Shown: one piece after another, positions 44,301-53,800 of the stretch
Layout: each line of letters opens with the position of its first letter
Numbering within the stretch: position 1 is the first letter of the stretch
NCBI RefSeq assembly: GCF_900157365.1
Contig: NZ_FUEZ01000004.1
Location: 3,626,966 to 3,690,965, forward strand
Reading direction: 5' to 3'
DNA from: Mycobacterium numidiamassiliense
GTDB taxonomy: Bacteria > Actinomycetota > Actinomycetes > Mycobacteriales > Mycobacteriaceae
Length of the DNA: 64,000 bases
Notes under the pieces: generated by a model
Database searches by the model: none
What the model was told of the DNA's origin: nothing
The model's input: only the letters and a program-made list of their open reading frames with translations
Position numbers and translations under genes: made by a program

Positions 44301-44421
44301 CATCGCACGGCGAATCGCTCACTTCCCGTCCGTCACGGACGAGATGCCAGAAGTCTCGGCTGGTGGCGGCGCCGGGCAACCTGCAGGCGAGGCCGATCAC
44401 CGCTACGTCGGTGGGTGACAT
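41347..44421 (-). CDS. pks9: Type I polyketide synthase Pks9: KSQ-AT-ACP loading module
   Basis: A 1024-residue modular PKS protein with KS (about 5-420), AT (about 500-800) and ACP (about 870-945). The KS active-site Cys is replaced: the motif reads VDTGQSSSLVA with Gln146, while the His motifs EAHGTGTE and KTNIGHT are kept. This is the KSQ signature of loading modules that decarboxylate malonyl-ACP. The AT has GHSVGE (Ser591) and HAFH, the malonyl-type signature. The ACP Ser907 is in GFESL. There is no N-terminal docking helix, as expected of a first module, and the C-terminus has a long helical tail that could dock the next module. The start overlaps the pks8 stop region. Confidence 0.93.
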   Translation of the reverse strand: MSPTDVAVIGLACRLPGAATSRDFWHLVRDGREVSDSPCDAAEFDADFFNLSPREACAMDPRQRLALELAWELFEDALLVPETSRGEQVSVFVGAMTDDYAVLTLREGTDNLDHHSFGGVSRTMIANRISYALGLQGSSMIVDTGQSSSLVAVHLACESLCAGESRLAIAGGIHLNLADETAMLEKEFGAMSMSGHTYAFDGRADGYVRAEGAGLVLLKPLGPAIRDGNRIRAVIRGSAVGNSGHTSAGQTVPSVSGQADVIRRALARAGLDGGDVDYIEAHGTGTEVGDPVEARALGEIFAERQQDPVRIGSVKTNIGHTGSAAGIAGLLKAVLTVENGVIPPSLNYDSTASGNDLKSFGLQVNTTLASWPVRDRPRRAGVSSFGMGGTNAHVIVEEAPAQPDSVVVEPEQDMPMAWVLSARSEQALTNQAARLAVRVAADDGLTATDVAWSLATTRSVFEHRAVLVGGDRQVLATGLTRLADGDPGAIAGRARATGKTVFVFPGQGSQWLGMGRQLYHRFPVFARAFDHAVDAVDAHLRSGLRDVIWGIDPDLLANTEFAQPALFVVEVALTALLQAWGIEPDLVMGHSVGEITAAHVAGVLTLDDAARLVAARGRLMAGLPDGGVMVAVAAGEDEVTPLLTDGVAIAAVNARNSVVISGAEVPVSALADRLAQQGARVHRLAVSHAFHSVLVEPMIDEFGRLVADVEAGEPRIGLVSNLTGRLAGAGYGSAQYWVEHVRQPVRFLDGVRLAESLGANVFVEVGPAAGLSAAVEHSLSTEHAAAVATLAKDRPEVDTLLVAAGQLFALGTPVVWPSVLSGLGGRQVELPTYGFARQRFWLGLGADAPAPVSRAADLAEQLQALTPDDQHRRLVELVCTHAATVLGHSSSRDIDVERAFQDIGFESLTGVELRNRLKAVTGLALSRTLIFDFPTPAALADHLRRQLLHEDRDDSGDEKIWSSLKKIPLRELRRTGLLDKLLLLAGESDAPLPDPEVGNDIIDALSADALIAMALESNSADDAD

Positions 44422-47400
44422 CAGGGGCCGAGGTCGTCATCGAGGAGGGCGAAGAGTTCGCGATCGGTGGCGGTGGTGAGGTCGTCGTCGATGGCGTGCG
44501 CGTCGTCGGGCGTCAGCGGCGGTGGGCTTTCGAGCTCGGTCAGGATGACGTGGATGCGGGTCGCCAGGCGGGTTCTGTCTTCCGGTGTCCAATTCGGTTG
44601 GTTGACCAGTGTTTGCAGCTCGCGGGCGATGTCGTTGAAGCGCGCCAGCTGATCCGGCCCGCCTGCGGGTGCCTCGGTTGCCACGGAGCGCAGCTGTGCG
44701 TCCACATGCTCGGCCAGCGCCGCCGGCGTCGGGAAGTCGAAGATCAGGTTGGGTGAAAGTGTAAGCCCGGTGGCCGTTTTGAGCCGGTTACGCAGTTCCA
44801 CCGCGGTCAACGAGTCGAAGCCGAGGTCCTGGAAGGGCAGCTGGGCCTCGATGTCGGCGCTGGACCTGCCTAACACGGTTGCGGCGTTGGTGCATACCAG
44901 CTCCACCAACTGGTGATGACGCTGCTCGGGACTCAGCCCCTGCAGCCGGGCGGCCAACCCCGACGTCGACACCGCCGCGTCGGCATCACTGATGAGCCGC
45001 CGCCCGGGCCGGGCGACCAGGTCCCGCAGCACCGGCGGGACGGCGCCGCTGGCCCCCAGCCCCGTCGCGTCGATGCGGGCGGCGACCAGCAGCGGACGAT
45101 CGGCCAGCATGGCCTCGTCGAACAGCTGCAGGGCATGGGGGGTGGACAGCGGCGCGAGGCCGCCCCGGCTCATCCGGGCTTTGTCCCGGTCGCTGAGGTG
45201 TCCGGTCATGCCGCTGGCTTGCTCCCACAGCCCCCAGGCCACCGACAACCCCGCAAGGCCCTGTGCACGCCGATGGGTGGCCAGGCCGTCGAGGAAGCTG
45301 TTCGCCGCGGCGTAATTGCCCTGTCCCGGGGAACCCACGATCCCGGCCATCGACGAGAACATCACGAACGCCGACAAATCCATGTCGCGGGTCAACTCGT
45401 GCAGGTTCCAGGCACCGTCGACCTTGCTCCGCAACACCGTGTCCACCCGATCGGGCGTCAACGACGCGATCAGCCCGTCATCGAGCACCCCCGCGGCATG
45501 GAACACACCCTTGAGGGGATATTGGTTCGGCAGCGCGGCAATCACATCCGCTACCGCATCCCGGTCGCTGACATCGCAGGCTAGGACCGACACCTCCGCC
45601 CCGGCGCCTTTCAGCTGATCGAGTAGCTCCGCCACACCCTCGCCGTCGGCGCCGCTGCGACTGAGTAGCACCACATGGGCCACCCCGTAGCGGGCCACCA
45701 GATGGGCGGCCACCGCCGAGCCGGCCATCCCGGTGCCCCCGGTGATCAGCACGCTGCCGCCGGCCAATCCGCCGCCCGAACCGGCCAACACCGGATCGCT
45801 TGGACCATCCGGCAGGGTCAACACCACCTTGCCGATCTGGCGAGCCTGGCTGACGAACCGGTACGCCGCCGAGGCGCTGCGCACGTCAAACATCTTGACC
45901 GGCAACGGCTTCAACACACCCACGTCAAAAAGTTCGATCAAGTCGGACAGCATCGACGCGATGTGGTCGGGCCCGGCTTCCATCAGGTCAAAGGCCCGGT
46001 AGTAGGCGCCGTGGTGCTGGGCTGCCACCGCCTCGGGGTCACGCAGGTCGGTCTTGCCCATCTCGATGAAGCGCCCGCCACCAACCAGCAACCGCAACGA
46101 GGCGTCGAGGAACTCCCCGGCCAGCGAGTTGAGCACCACATCGACCCCGGCCCCGCCGGTGGTCGCCAGAAACTTCGCTTCGAAATCCACGGTCCGGGTA
46201 TCGCCGATATGATCGTCGTCAAAACCCATCGCCCGCAACGTGTCCCACTTACCGCGGCTGGCAGTGACGAACACTTCGGCCCCCCAGTGCCGGGCCAGTT
46301 GCACGGCCGCCATGCCGACCCCACCAGTGGCGGCGTGCACCAAGACTCGCTCGCCGGCCTTGAGTCCGGCCAACACCGACAACCCGTACAGGGCGGTCAA
46401 GAACACCACCGGCACGCCGGCGGCCTCGGCCAACGACCAATCCGCCGGCACCGTAGTAACAAACCGCGCGTCCACCACCGCCTCGGAGCCGACAACCCCA
46501 ATCAAACCCAGCACCGAATCTCCGACGGAGAGCCCGGTGACGCCGGGGCCGACCTCGAGGACGACACCCGCGCCCTCGGCGCCGAGCTCGCCGCCGCCGG
46601 GATACATCCCCAACGCCACCAGCACATCCCGGAAGTTCACCCCGACCGCGGCGACCGCCACCCGCACCTGCCCGGCCGCCAGCTCCGCCGGCCCGGTCGG
46701 GGCAACCACCACGTCTTCCAATGTGCCGCCACCGCCCGCGGCCAATCGCCATCCGCCGGGCGGTAGCTCCAGCACCGCGCCGGCCCCTACCGCTCCCAGT
46801 CGAGCGGCATGTGCGACGCCGGAGCGCACCACCAATTGCGGCTCACCGCAACCGATTACGTCGGCTACGTCTAACGACCCGTCCGAATCGATCAGCACCA
46901 CCCGGCCCGGCTGCTCGGCCTGCGCCGCACGCACCAACCCCCACACGGCCGCGCCCGCCAGATCCGTGACGTCCTCACCGGCCAAACCCACCGCGCCATG
47001 AGTCAGCACGACGAACGGACCCGCGTCGCTGCCGGCCAGCCAGGACTGCAACACACCCAGCGCTTCATGAGTCACCGAATACACCGGCCCGACCCCATCG
47101 TCGGTTCCAGAGCTCGGCTCCCACACGTGCTCGACAGCAACGGCGTTCGGCTCCAGCAACACCGGGGACCACGCGACTTCGTATAATCCGCCGCCGCCAC
47201 CGGCAGCGGCCGCCAGGGCGGCCGACAGCGCACCGATCGAGATCGGACGAACCACCAACTCCCGCACCGACAAAACCGGCAGGCCCGTCCCGTCTGCCAA
47301 GTCCACCGACACCGACCCGCTGCCCGCCGGCGCGATGCGAACCCGAACCCGTGAGGCCCCGGCGGCATGCAGGCAGACTCCCTGCCAGGAGAACGGGAGC

Positions 47401-50400
47401 ATCGTCGAATCACCACCCTCGGCAATCCCCCAAGCATGCAACGCAGCGTCCAGTACGGCCGGATGGATCCCGAAGCCGCCCGCGGTCACGCCCTCGCCGG
47501 CGGACACTTCGGCGAAGACCTCCTGTCCGCGCCGCCATAGCGCTCGAAGGCCGCGGAATGCGGGTCCATAGTCGTAGCCCCGTGCCGCCAGCACCCCGTA
47601 CACGTCACCGGCTTCGACCGCGGAAGCCCCGACCGGAGGCCACACCGACAGGTCCGCGGCGGGTCCGGGCTGCGCGGTACTACTCAACGCACCCTGAGCA
47701 TGCAAGACCCACGCCGAATCCGCGGCCGCACCGCGCGAATACACCCACACCGCCCGAGAGCCCGACTCTCCCGCGGCGTCGACGACGACCTGCACACGGG
47801 CCGCACCGCCCGGCGGCAACACCAACGGAGCCAACAACGTCAGCTCGTCGACCACCGAACAGCCGACCTCATCGCCGGCCCGCAACGCCAATTCCACGAA
47901 CCCGGCGCCGGGGAACAACACCACCCCGTCGACGACGTGATCCGCCAACCACGGCGCTCCGCCCACGGACAACGAGCCCGTCAGCACCACGCCGCCGGAA
48001 TCGGGTCGCTCCACGACCGCACCCAGCAACGGATGCGCGGCCCGGGCTAGGCCCACACCGCTCACGTTGCCCGATCCCACCGCGCCGATGGGAAGCCAGA
48101 ATCGTTGCCGGACAAACCCGTACGTCGGTAGATCGACCCGGCGGCCGACTCCGACCGCCGCGGGCCAATCCACTGCGACGCCAATGGTGAACAAATGCCC
48201 GAGCGCCGCCAGTGCCGACTCGGCTTCGGGGCGATCCTTGCCGAGCATGACCACCGATGTCGCCTGTTCGGTGGTCAACGACTGCTCCACGGCGGCGGTG
48301 AGGCCGCGGCCCGGACCGACCTCCACGAAAGCCCGGGCGCCCAACGACTCCGCAGCCCGCACCCCGTCGGCGAAACGTACCGGCTGGCGCACGTGCTCGG
48401 CCCAGTATTGCGGCGACCCGTAGCCGGGGCCGGCCAGTTGCCCAGTCAGGTTGGACACCAAGCTGATTCGTGGCGGGGACACCGAAATGCCGGCGAGCAG
48501 TTGCGCGAACTCCTCGAGCATCGGCTCCATGAGCGCGGAATGGAACGCGTGCGAAACCGCCAGCCGATGCACCCGACGGCCCTGCTGCGCCAGTCCGTCG
48601 GCCACCGCGGCGACCGCGGCCTCAACTCCCGAAATCACCACGGCGTTGGGCGCGTTGACGGCCGCGAGGTTCACGTCGGCGGTCAGCAACGGCGTTACCT
48701 CTGCTTCGCTGGCGGCGACCGCGACCATCGCGCCCCCGGCCGGCAACGCGGCCATCAGCCGACCGCGGCCCGCGACCACCGTGGCCGCATCCGAAAGCGT
48801 CAGCACGCCCGCCACATACGCCGCGGTGATCTCGCCCACCGAATGGCCCGTCACCACGTCAGGCAGCACACCCCAGGTCGCCAACAGCGCGGCCAACGCC
48901 ACCTCGACGGCAAACAGCGCCGACTGCGCGAACTCCGTGCTCTGCAGCAACGCGGCGTCACTGCCCCACATCACCTCGCGCAGCGGCAACCGCAGATGCG
49001 GATCCAGCGCGTCGACCGCCTCGTCAAACGCCCGCGCGAACTCGGGGAAACGGCCGTAGAGCTGCTGACCCATTCCCAGCCACTGTGACCCCTGGCCAGG
49101 AAAGACGAACACCGTCTTGCCCGCCGAGCGGACACGCCCCGCCGTGACGCCAGCGCCCGGCTCACCGGCGGCCAGCTCCATCAAGCCCGCCGCCAGACGG
49201 TCGCGGTCCGCGCCGACCACCACGGCCCGGTGGTCGAACACCGCCCGGGTCGTCACCAAGGACCACGCCACATCGACGGGGCTGAGCTCCGCGTTGCCCG
49301 ACACGTGTGCAAGCAACCGCTTGGCCTGATTGGCCAACGCCTGCTCCGAGCGAGCCGACAGCACCCACGCCGTCTCCCCCGCTTGAGATTGCGCCACAAC
49401 GCTTTCAGCGTCCGGTGCCGGGGGTTCTTCGATGATCACGTGTGCGTTCGTCCCGCTGATCCCGAACGACGACACCCCGGCGCGGCGCGGAGCGTCGCCG
49501 CTCGGCCAGGGTCGCGATTCCGTCAGCACCGACACCGCGCCGGCGGACCAATCCACATGCGGGGAAGGCACATCCACATGCAAGGTCTGCGGCAACACCT
49601 CGTGCTGGATGGCCTCGATCATCTTGATCACTCCGGCCACTCCCGCTGCGGCCGAGGTGTGACCAATGTTCGATTTGATCGAGCCCAGCCACAGCGGACG
49701 ATCCGCGGGCCGATCCTGGCCGTAGGTCGCCAACAATGCCTGCGCCTCAATCGGATCCCCCAGGACGGTCCCGGTGCCGTGCCCCTCGACCACGTCGACG
49801 TCCGCTGCCGTCAGCCCCCCACTCGCCAGGGCCGTGCGGATAACCCGTTGCTGGCTGGGCCCGTTCGGGGCGGTCAGCCCGTTGGAGGCGCCGTCTTGAT
49901 TGACGGCGGTAGCGCGAACCAGCGCGAGCACCGGGTGCCCGGCTCGGCGCGCGTCGGCCAGGCGCTCCACCACCAGAACCCCGGCGCCTTCCGACCATGC
50001 GGTGCCGTCGGCGGCACCCGCATACACCTTGCACCGACCGTCGGCGGCAAGCGCCCGCTGACGGCTGAATTCGACAAAGGCCGCGGGCGTGGCCATGACG
50101 GTGACGCCGCCGACCAGGGCCAGGTCGCATTCGCCGGATCGCAGCGACTGCGCGGCCAGGTGTAGCGCCACCAGCGACGACGAACACGCGGTATCCACCG
50201 ACACGGCGGGGCCTTCCAGGCCCAGCACGTAGGACACCCGGCCCGAGGCCACGCTCAGCGTCGACCCGGTGAGCCCGTACCCCTCCAGCTCGCCCTCCAC
50301 CTGGCCGCCGTAACCGGCATGAATGACACCGGCGAACACCCCGGTCGCCGAACCCCGCAGATCCAACGGGTCAATTCCCGAGCGCTCCAAGGCTTCCCAC

Positions 50401-50792
50401 GACAGCTCCAGCATCAACCGTTGCTGTGGATCCATCGCCAGTGCCTCGCTGGGGCCAACGCCGAAGAACCCGGCATCGAAGTCCCCGGCATCGGCGAGAA
50501 AAGAACCCTGACGCACGTACATCTTGCCGGGGGCATCGGGGTCGGCATCGAACAGCCCGGCGACGTCCCAGCCGCGGTCCGCCGGAAAGTCCGACACGGC
50601 GTCGCGGCCCTCAACCACCATCTGCCACAACGCGTCTGGTGAATCCACATCGCCCGGATACCGGCACGCCATCCCCACCACCGCGACCGGCTCGGAGAGC
50701 TTGCCTTCCAGCTCCGCGACGCGCCGCTTAGTGCGCCGCAGATCCGCGGTGAGCCGCTTCAGGTAGTCAAGTTGTTTGTCGGTGTCCGACAC
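44421..50792 (-). CDS. pks8: Type I polyketide synthase Pks8/17: full reducing module KS-AT-DH-ER-KR-ACP
   Basis: One 2123-residue module. An N-terminal docking coiled coil (1-28, KQLDYLKRLTADLRRTKRRV) is followed by KS (C203 in VDTACSSS), AT (S651 in GHSVGE; HAFH, malonyl-type), DH (H952 in HVVDGVVLFP), ER (LVHAATGGVGMAAVQ, about 1490), KR (GGTGMAG about 1688; YAAAN near 1825; VLDD) and ACP (S1994 in GFDSL). It ends in an acidic C-terminal docking segment (RELFALLDDDLG). In Mtb the same module is split into pks8 (Rv1662) and pks17 (Rv1663); here it is a single uninterrupted frame. It adds one fully reduced two-carbon unit. Confidence 0.95.
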   Translation of the reverse strand: MSDTDKQLDYLKRLTADLRRTKRRVAELEGKLSEPVAVVGMACRYPGDVDSPDALWQMVVEGRDAVSDFPADRGWDVAGLFDADPDAPGKMYVRQGSFLADAGDFDAGFFGVGPSEALAMDPQQRLMLELSWEALERSGIDPLDLRGSATGVFAGVIHAGYGGQVEGELEGYGLTGSTLSVASGRVSYVLGLEGPAVSVDTACSSSLVALHLAAQSLRSGECDLALVGGVTVMATPAAFVEFSRQRALAADGRCKVYAGAADGTAWSEGAGVLVVERLADARRAGHPVLALVRATAVNQDGASNGLTAPNGPSQQRVIRTALASGGLTAADVDVVEGHGTGTVLGDPIEAQALLATYGQDRPADRPLWLGSIKSNIGHTSAAAGVAGVIKMIEAIQHEVLPQTLHVDVPSPHVDWSAGAVSVLTESRPWPSGDAPRRAGVSSFGISGTNAHVIIEEPPAPDAESVVAQSQAGETAWVLSARSEQALANQAKRLLAHVSGNAELSPVDVAWSLVTTRAVFDHRAVVVGADRDRLAAGLMELAAGEPGAGVTAGRVRSAGKTVFVFPGQGSQWLGMGQQLYGRFPEFARAFDEAVDALDPHLRLPLREVMWGSDAALLQSTEFAQSALFAVEVALAALLATWGVLPDVVTGHSVGEITAAYVAGVLTLSDAATVVAGRGRLMAALPAGGAMVAVAASEAEVTPLLTADVNLAAVNAPNAVVISGVEAAVAAVADGLAQQGRRVHRLAVSHAFHSALMEPMLEEFAQLLAGISVSPPRISLVSNLTGQLAGPGYGSPQYWAEHVRQPVRFADGVRAAESLGARAFVEVGPGRGLTAAVEQSLTTEQATSVVMLGKDRPEAESALAALGHLFTIGVAVDWPAAVGVGRRVDLPTYGFVRQRFWLPIGAVGSGNVSGVGLARAAHPLLGAVVERPDSGGVVLTGSLSVGGAPWLADHVVDGVVLFPGAGFVELALRAGDEVGCSVVDELTLLAPLVLPPGGAARVQVVVDAAGESGSRAVWVYSRGAAADSAWVLHAQGALSSTAQPGPAADLSVWPPVGASAVEAGDVYGVLAARGYDYGPAFRGLRALWRRGQEVFAEVSAGEGVTAGGFGIHPAVLDAALHAWGIAEGGDSTMLPFSWQGVCLHAAGASRVRVRIAPAGSGSVSVDLADGTGLPVLSVRELVVRPISIGALSAALAAAAGGGGGLYEVAWSPVLLEPNAVAVEHVWEPSSGTDDGVGPVYSVTHEALGVLQSWLAGSDAGPFVVLTHGAVGLAGEDVTDLAGAAVWGLVRAAQAEQPGRVVLIDSDGSLDVADVIGCGEPQLVVRSGVAHAARLGAVGAGAVLELPPGGWRLAAGGGGTLEDVVVAPTGPAELAAGQVRVAVAAVGVNFRDVLVALGMYPGGGELGAEGAGVVLEVGPGVTGLSVGDSVLGLIGVVGSEAVVDARFVTTVPADWSLAEAAGVPVVFLTALYGLSVLAGLKAGERVLVHAATGGVGMAAVQLARHWGAEVFVTASRGKWDTLRAMGFDDDHIGDTRTVDFEAKFLATTGGAGVDVVLNSLAGEFLDASLRLLVGGGRFIEMGKTDLRDPEAVAAQHHGAYYRAFDLMEAGPDHIASMLSDLIELFDVGVLKPLPVKMFDVRSASAAYRFVSQARQIGKVVLTLPDGPSDPVLAGSGGGLAGGSVLITGGTGMAGSAVAAHLVARYGVAHVVLLSRSGADGEGVAELLDQLKGAGAEVSVLACDVSDRDAVADVIAALPNQYPLKGVFHAAGVLDDGLIASLTPDRVDTVLRSKVDGAWNLHELTRDMDLSAFVMFSSMAGIVGSPGQGNYAAANSFLDGLATHRRAQGLAGLSVAWGLWEQASGMTGHLSDRDKARMSRGGLAPLSTPHALQLFDEAMLADRPLLVAARIDATGLGASGAVPPVLRDLVARPGRRLISDADAAVSTSGLAARLQGLSPEQRHHQLVELVCTNAATVLGRSSADIEAQLPFQDLGFDSLTAVELRNRLKTATGLTLSPNLIFDFPTPAALAEHVDAQLRSVATEAPAGGPDQLARFNDIARELQTLVNQPNWTPEDRTRLATRIHVILTELESPPPLTPDDAHAIDDDLTTATDRELFALLDDDLGP
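45301..46440 (-). repeat. Segment of pks8 nearly identical to pks7 (ER-KR region)
   Basis: This stretch aligns without gaps to 51690-52829 in pks7 at a constant offset of 6389 bases. One 180-base run (46010-46189 against 52399-52578) is perfectly identical, while the AT regions differ strongly. Recent gene conversion or duplication explains this. Confidence 0.75.
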
Positions 50793-50809
50793 TGCCGCTC
50801 CTTGGCGTC

Positions 50810-53800
50810 TTACGAGCCGAGTTCTTCGTCGAGGATGGCGAACAGTTCGCTTGCGCTGGCACTGTGGATGTCCTCGTCATCGGCTTCCTGCTGGTCGTGG
50901 GGATCCAGGTGGGCGCTGAGCGTCGTCAGCAGGGTCTGGATGCGGGTGGTCAGGTGCGGCTTGTCCTCGGGCTGCCAGTCGGGCTGGTTCAGCAGCGCTT
51001 GCAGCTCCCGGGTGATGTCGTTGAAGCGGGCCATCAGGTTGGGCTGTTCCGCGGCGGCCGCGGGAACGACCAGCCGGGTGTCCAGGTGTTCGGCGAGCAC
51101 GATCGGCGTCGGGTAGTCGAAGATCAGAGTTGGCGAAAGGGTCAGTCCGGTAGCGGTTTTGAGCCGGTTGCGCAGTTCGACGGCGGTCAGCGAGTCGAAC
51201 CCGAGGTCTTGGAAGACACTTCCGGCGTTGATGTCTCCGGCGTTGGACCGCCCCAGGACGGTGGCGGCGTTGCGGCAGACCAGGTCCACCAGTTCGCTGT
51301 GTCGCTGCTCGGCGGACAGGCCCTGCAGGCGGGCGACGAGGCTGGTCGTCGATGCCGAGGTGGCGTCGGCCTCGTCGATGACACGTCGAATGGGACGGGC
51401 AACCAGCTGACTGAGCAGCGGAGGCAGCGTGGCGCCGTTGTCGGCCAGCGCACGCGGGTCGATGCGGGCCGCGACCAGCACCGGGCGCTCGGCCAGCATC
51501 GCGGTATCGAAGAATCGAAGCGCCTGCTCAGTTGCCATGGGCGCGAGCCCTATTCGGCTCATCCGAGCTTTGTCGCGCTCGTCGAGGTGTCCGGTCATGC
51601 CGCTGGCTTGCTCCCACAGCCCCCAGGCCACCGACAACCCCGCCAGACCCGCCGCGCGCCGATGGGTGGCCAGCTCGTCGAGGAAGCTGTTCGCCGCGGC
51701 GTAATTGCCCTGTCCCGGGGAACCCACGATCCCGGCCATCGACGAGAACATCACGAACGCCGACACATCCATGTCGCGGGTCAACTCGTGCAGGTTCCAG
51801 GCGCCGTCGACCTTGGCCCGCAACACCGTATCGACCCGTTGCGGGGTCAACGAGGCGATCAGCCCGTCATCGAGCACCCCCGCGGCGTGGAAGACGCCCT
51901 TGAGCGGGTAGCGCTCGGGCAGCGCAGCAATCAATGCCGCCAACGCATCCCGGTCGCTGACATCGCAGGCTAGGACCGACACCTCGGCCCCGGCCGCTTT
52001 GAGCCGGTCCACCAGCTCCGCCACACCCTCGCCGTCGGCGCCGCTGCGACTGAGTAGCACCACCTGGGCCACCCCGTAGCGGGCCACCAGATGGGCGGCC
52101 ACCGCCGAGCCGGCCATCCCGGTGCCCCCGGTGATCAGCACGCTGCCGCCGGCCAATCCGCCGCCCGAACCGGTGAGCACGGCATCGCCGGGGCCGTCGG
52201 GCACGGTGAGGACGACCTTGCCGATCTGGCGGGCCTGGCTGACGAACCGGTACGCCGCCGAGGCGCTGCGCACGTCAAATGTCTTGATCGGCAACGGCTT
52301 CAACACACCCACGTCAAAAAGTTCGATCAAGTCGGACAGCATCGACGCGGTCAGATCCGGGCCGGCCTCGATCAGGTCGAAGGCCCGGTAGTAGACGTCG
52401 TGGTGCTGGGCTGCCACCGCCTCGGGGTCACGCAGGTCGGTCTTGCCCATCTCGATGAAGCGCCCGCCACCAACCAGCAACCGCAACGAGGCGTCGAGGA
52501 ACTCCCCGGCCAGCGAGTTGAGCACCACATCGACCCCGGCCCCGCCGGTGGTCGCCAGAAACTTCGCTTCGAAATCCAAGCTCCGGGTATCGCCGATGTG
52601 ATCGTCGTCAAAACCCATCGCCCGCAACGTGTCCCACTTACCGCGGCTCGCGGTGACGAACACTTCGGCCCCCCAATGCCGGGCCAGCTGCACGGCCGCC
52701 ATGCCGACCCCACCAGTGGCGGCGTGCACCAAGACTCGCTCGCCGGCCTTGACGCCGGCCAACACCGACAACCCGTACAGGGCGGTCAAGAACACCACCG
52801 GCACGCCGGCGGCCTCGGCCAACGACCAATCCGCCGGCACCGCGGTCACCAACCGCGCATCCACCACCGCCTCGGAACCGACGACCCCCAACAGACCCGT
52901 CACGGCATCGCCGACGGACAGGCCTCCGACCCCGGAGCCGACCTCGACGACCACGCCGGAGCCCTCGACGCCGAGCTCGCCACCGCCGGGATACATCCCC
53001 AACGCCACCAGCACATCCCGGAAGTTCACCCCGACCGCGGCGACCGCCACCCGAACCTGCCCGGCCGCCAGCTCCACCCGAGGCAGCGGACGCACCACCA
53101 GATCCTCCAGGGTGCCACCGCCACCGACGTTCATCCGCCACTGCCCGGCCGGCAATGTCGCGACCGACCGTGCCGGTGTCAGGCGAGCGGCGTGTGCGAC
53201 GCCGTGACGCACCACCACTTGCGGTTCGCCACACGCGACTACGTCGGCGATGTCCACTGATCCGTCCGAGTCGACCAGCACCACCCGGCCCGGCTGCTCG
53301 GCCTGCGCCGAACGCACCAGGCCCCAGACCGCCGCACCAGCCAGATCGGTGACGTCCTCACCGGGCAGTCCGACCGCACCGCGGGTCAGCACGACCAGCA
53401 CGTGCGCGTCGTCCCCGGCCAGCCACGACTGCAACACACCCAGCGCTTCATGCGTGGCCGCATACACCGACGCCACCGCATCACCGGAACTCGGCTCCCA
53501 CACCGTCACCTCCGCAGCGGCAAGAGCGTTGGGCTCCAAGGAAACCGGCGACCATGTCACCTCCAGCAGGCCGCCACCGGCACGCGGGGCCGCGGCCACC
53601 GCCGTCAGTTGCGCCGCCGAGACGGGGCGAACCACCAGCTCCCGCACCGACAGAATCGGCAGGCCCGTCCCGTCGGCCAAGTCCACCGACACCGCGCTCA
53701 CGCCTACCGGCGCTATCCGGACCCGTGCCCGCGACGCTCCGGCGGCGTGCAAACACACTCCCTGCCAGGAGAACGGCAACATGGTCTCGGCCTGGTCGCC

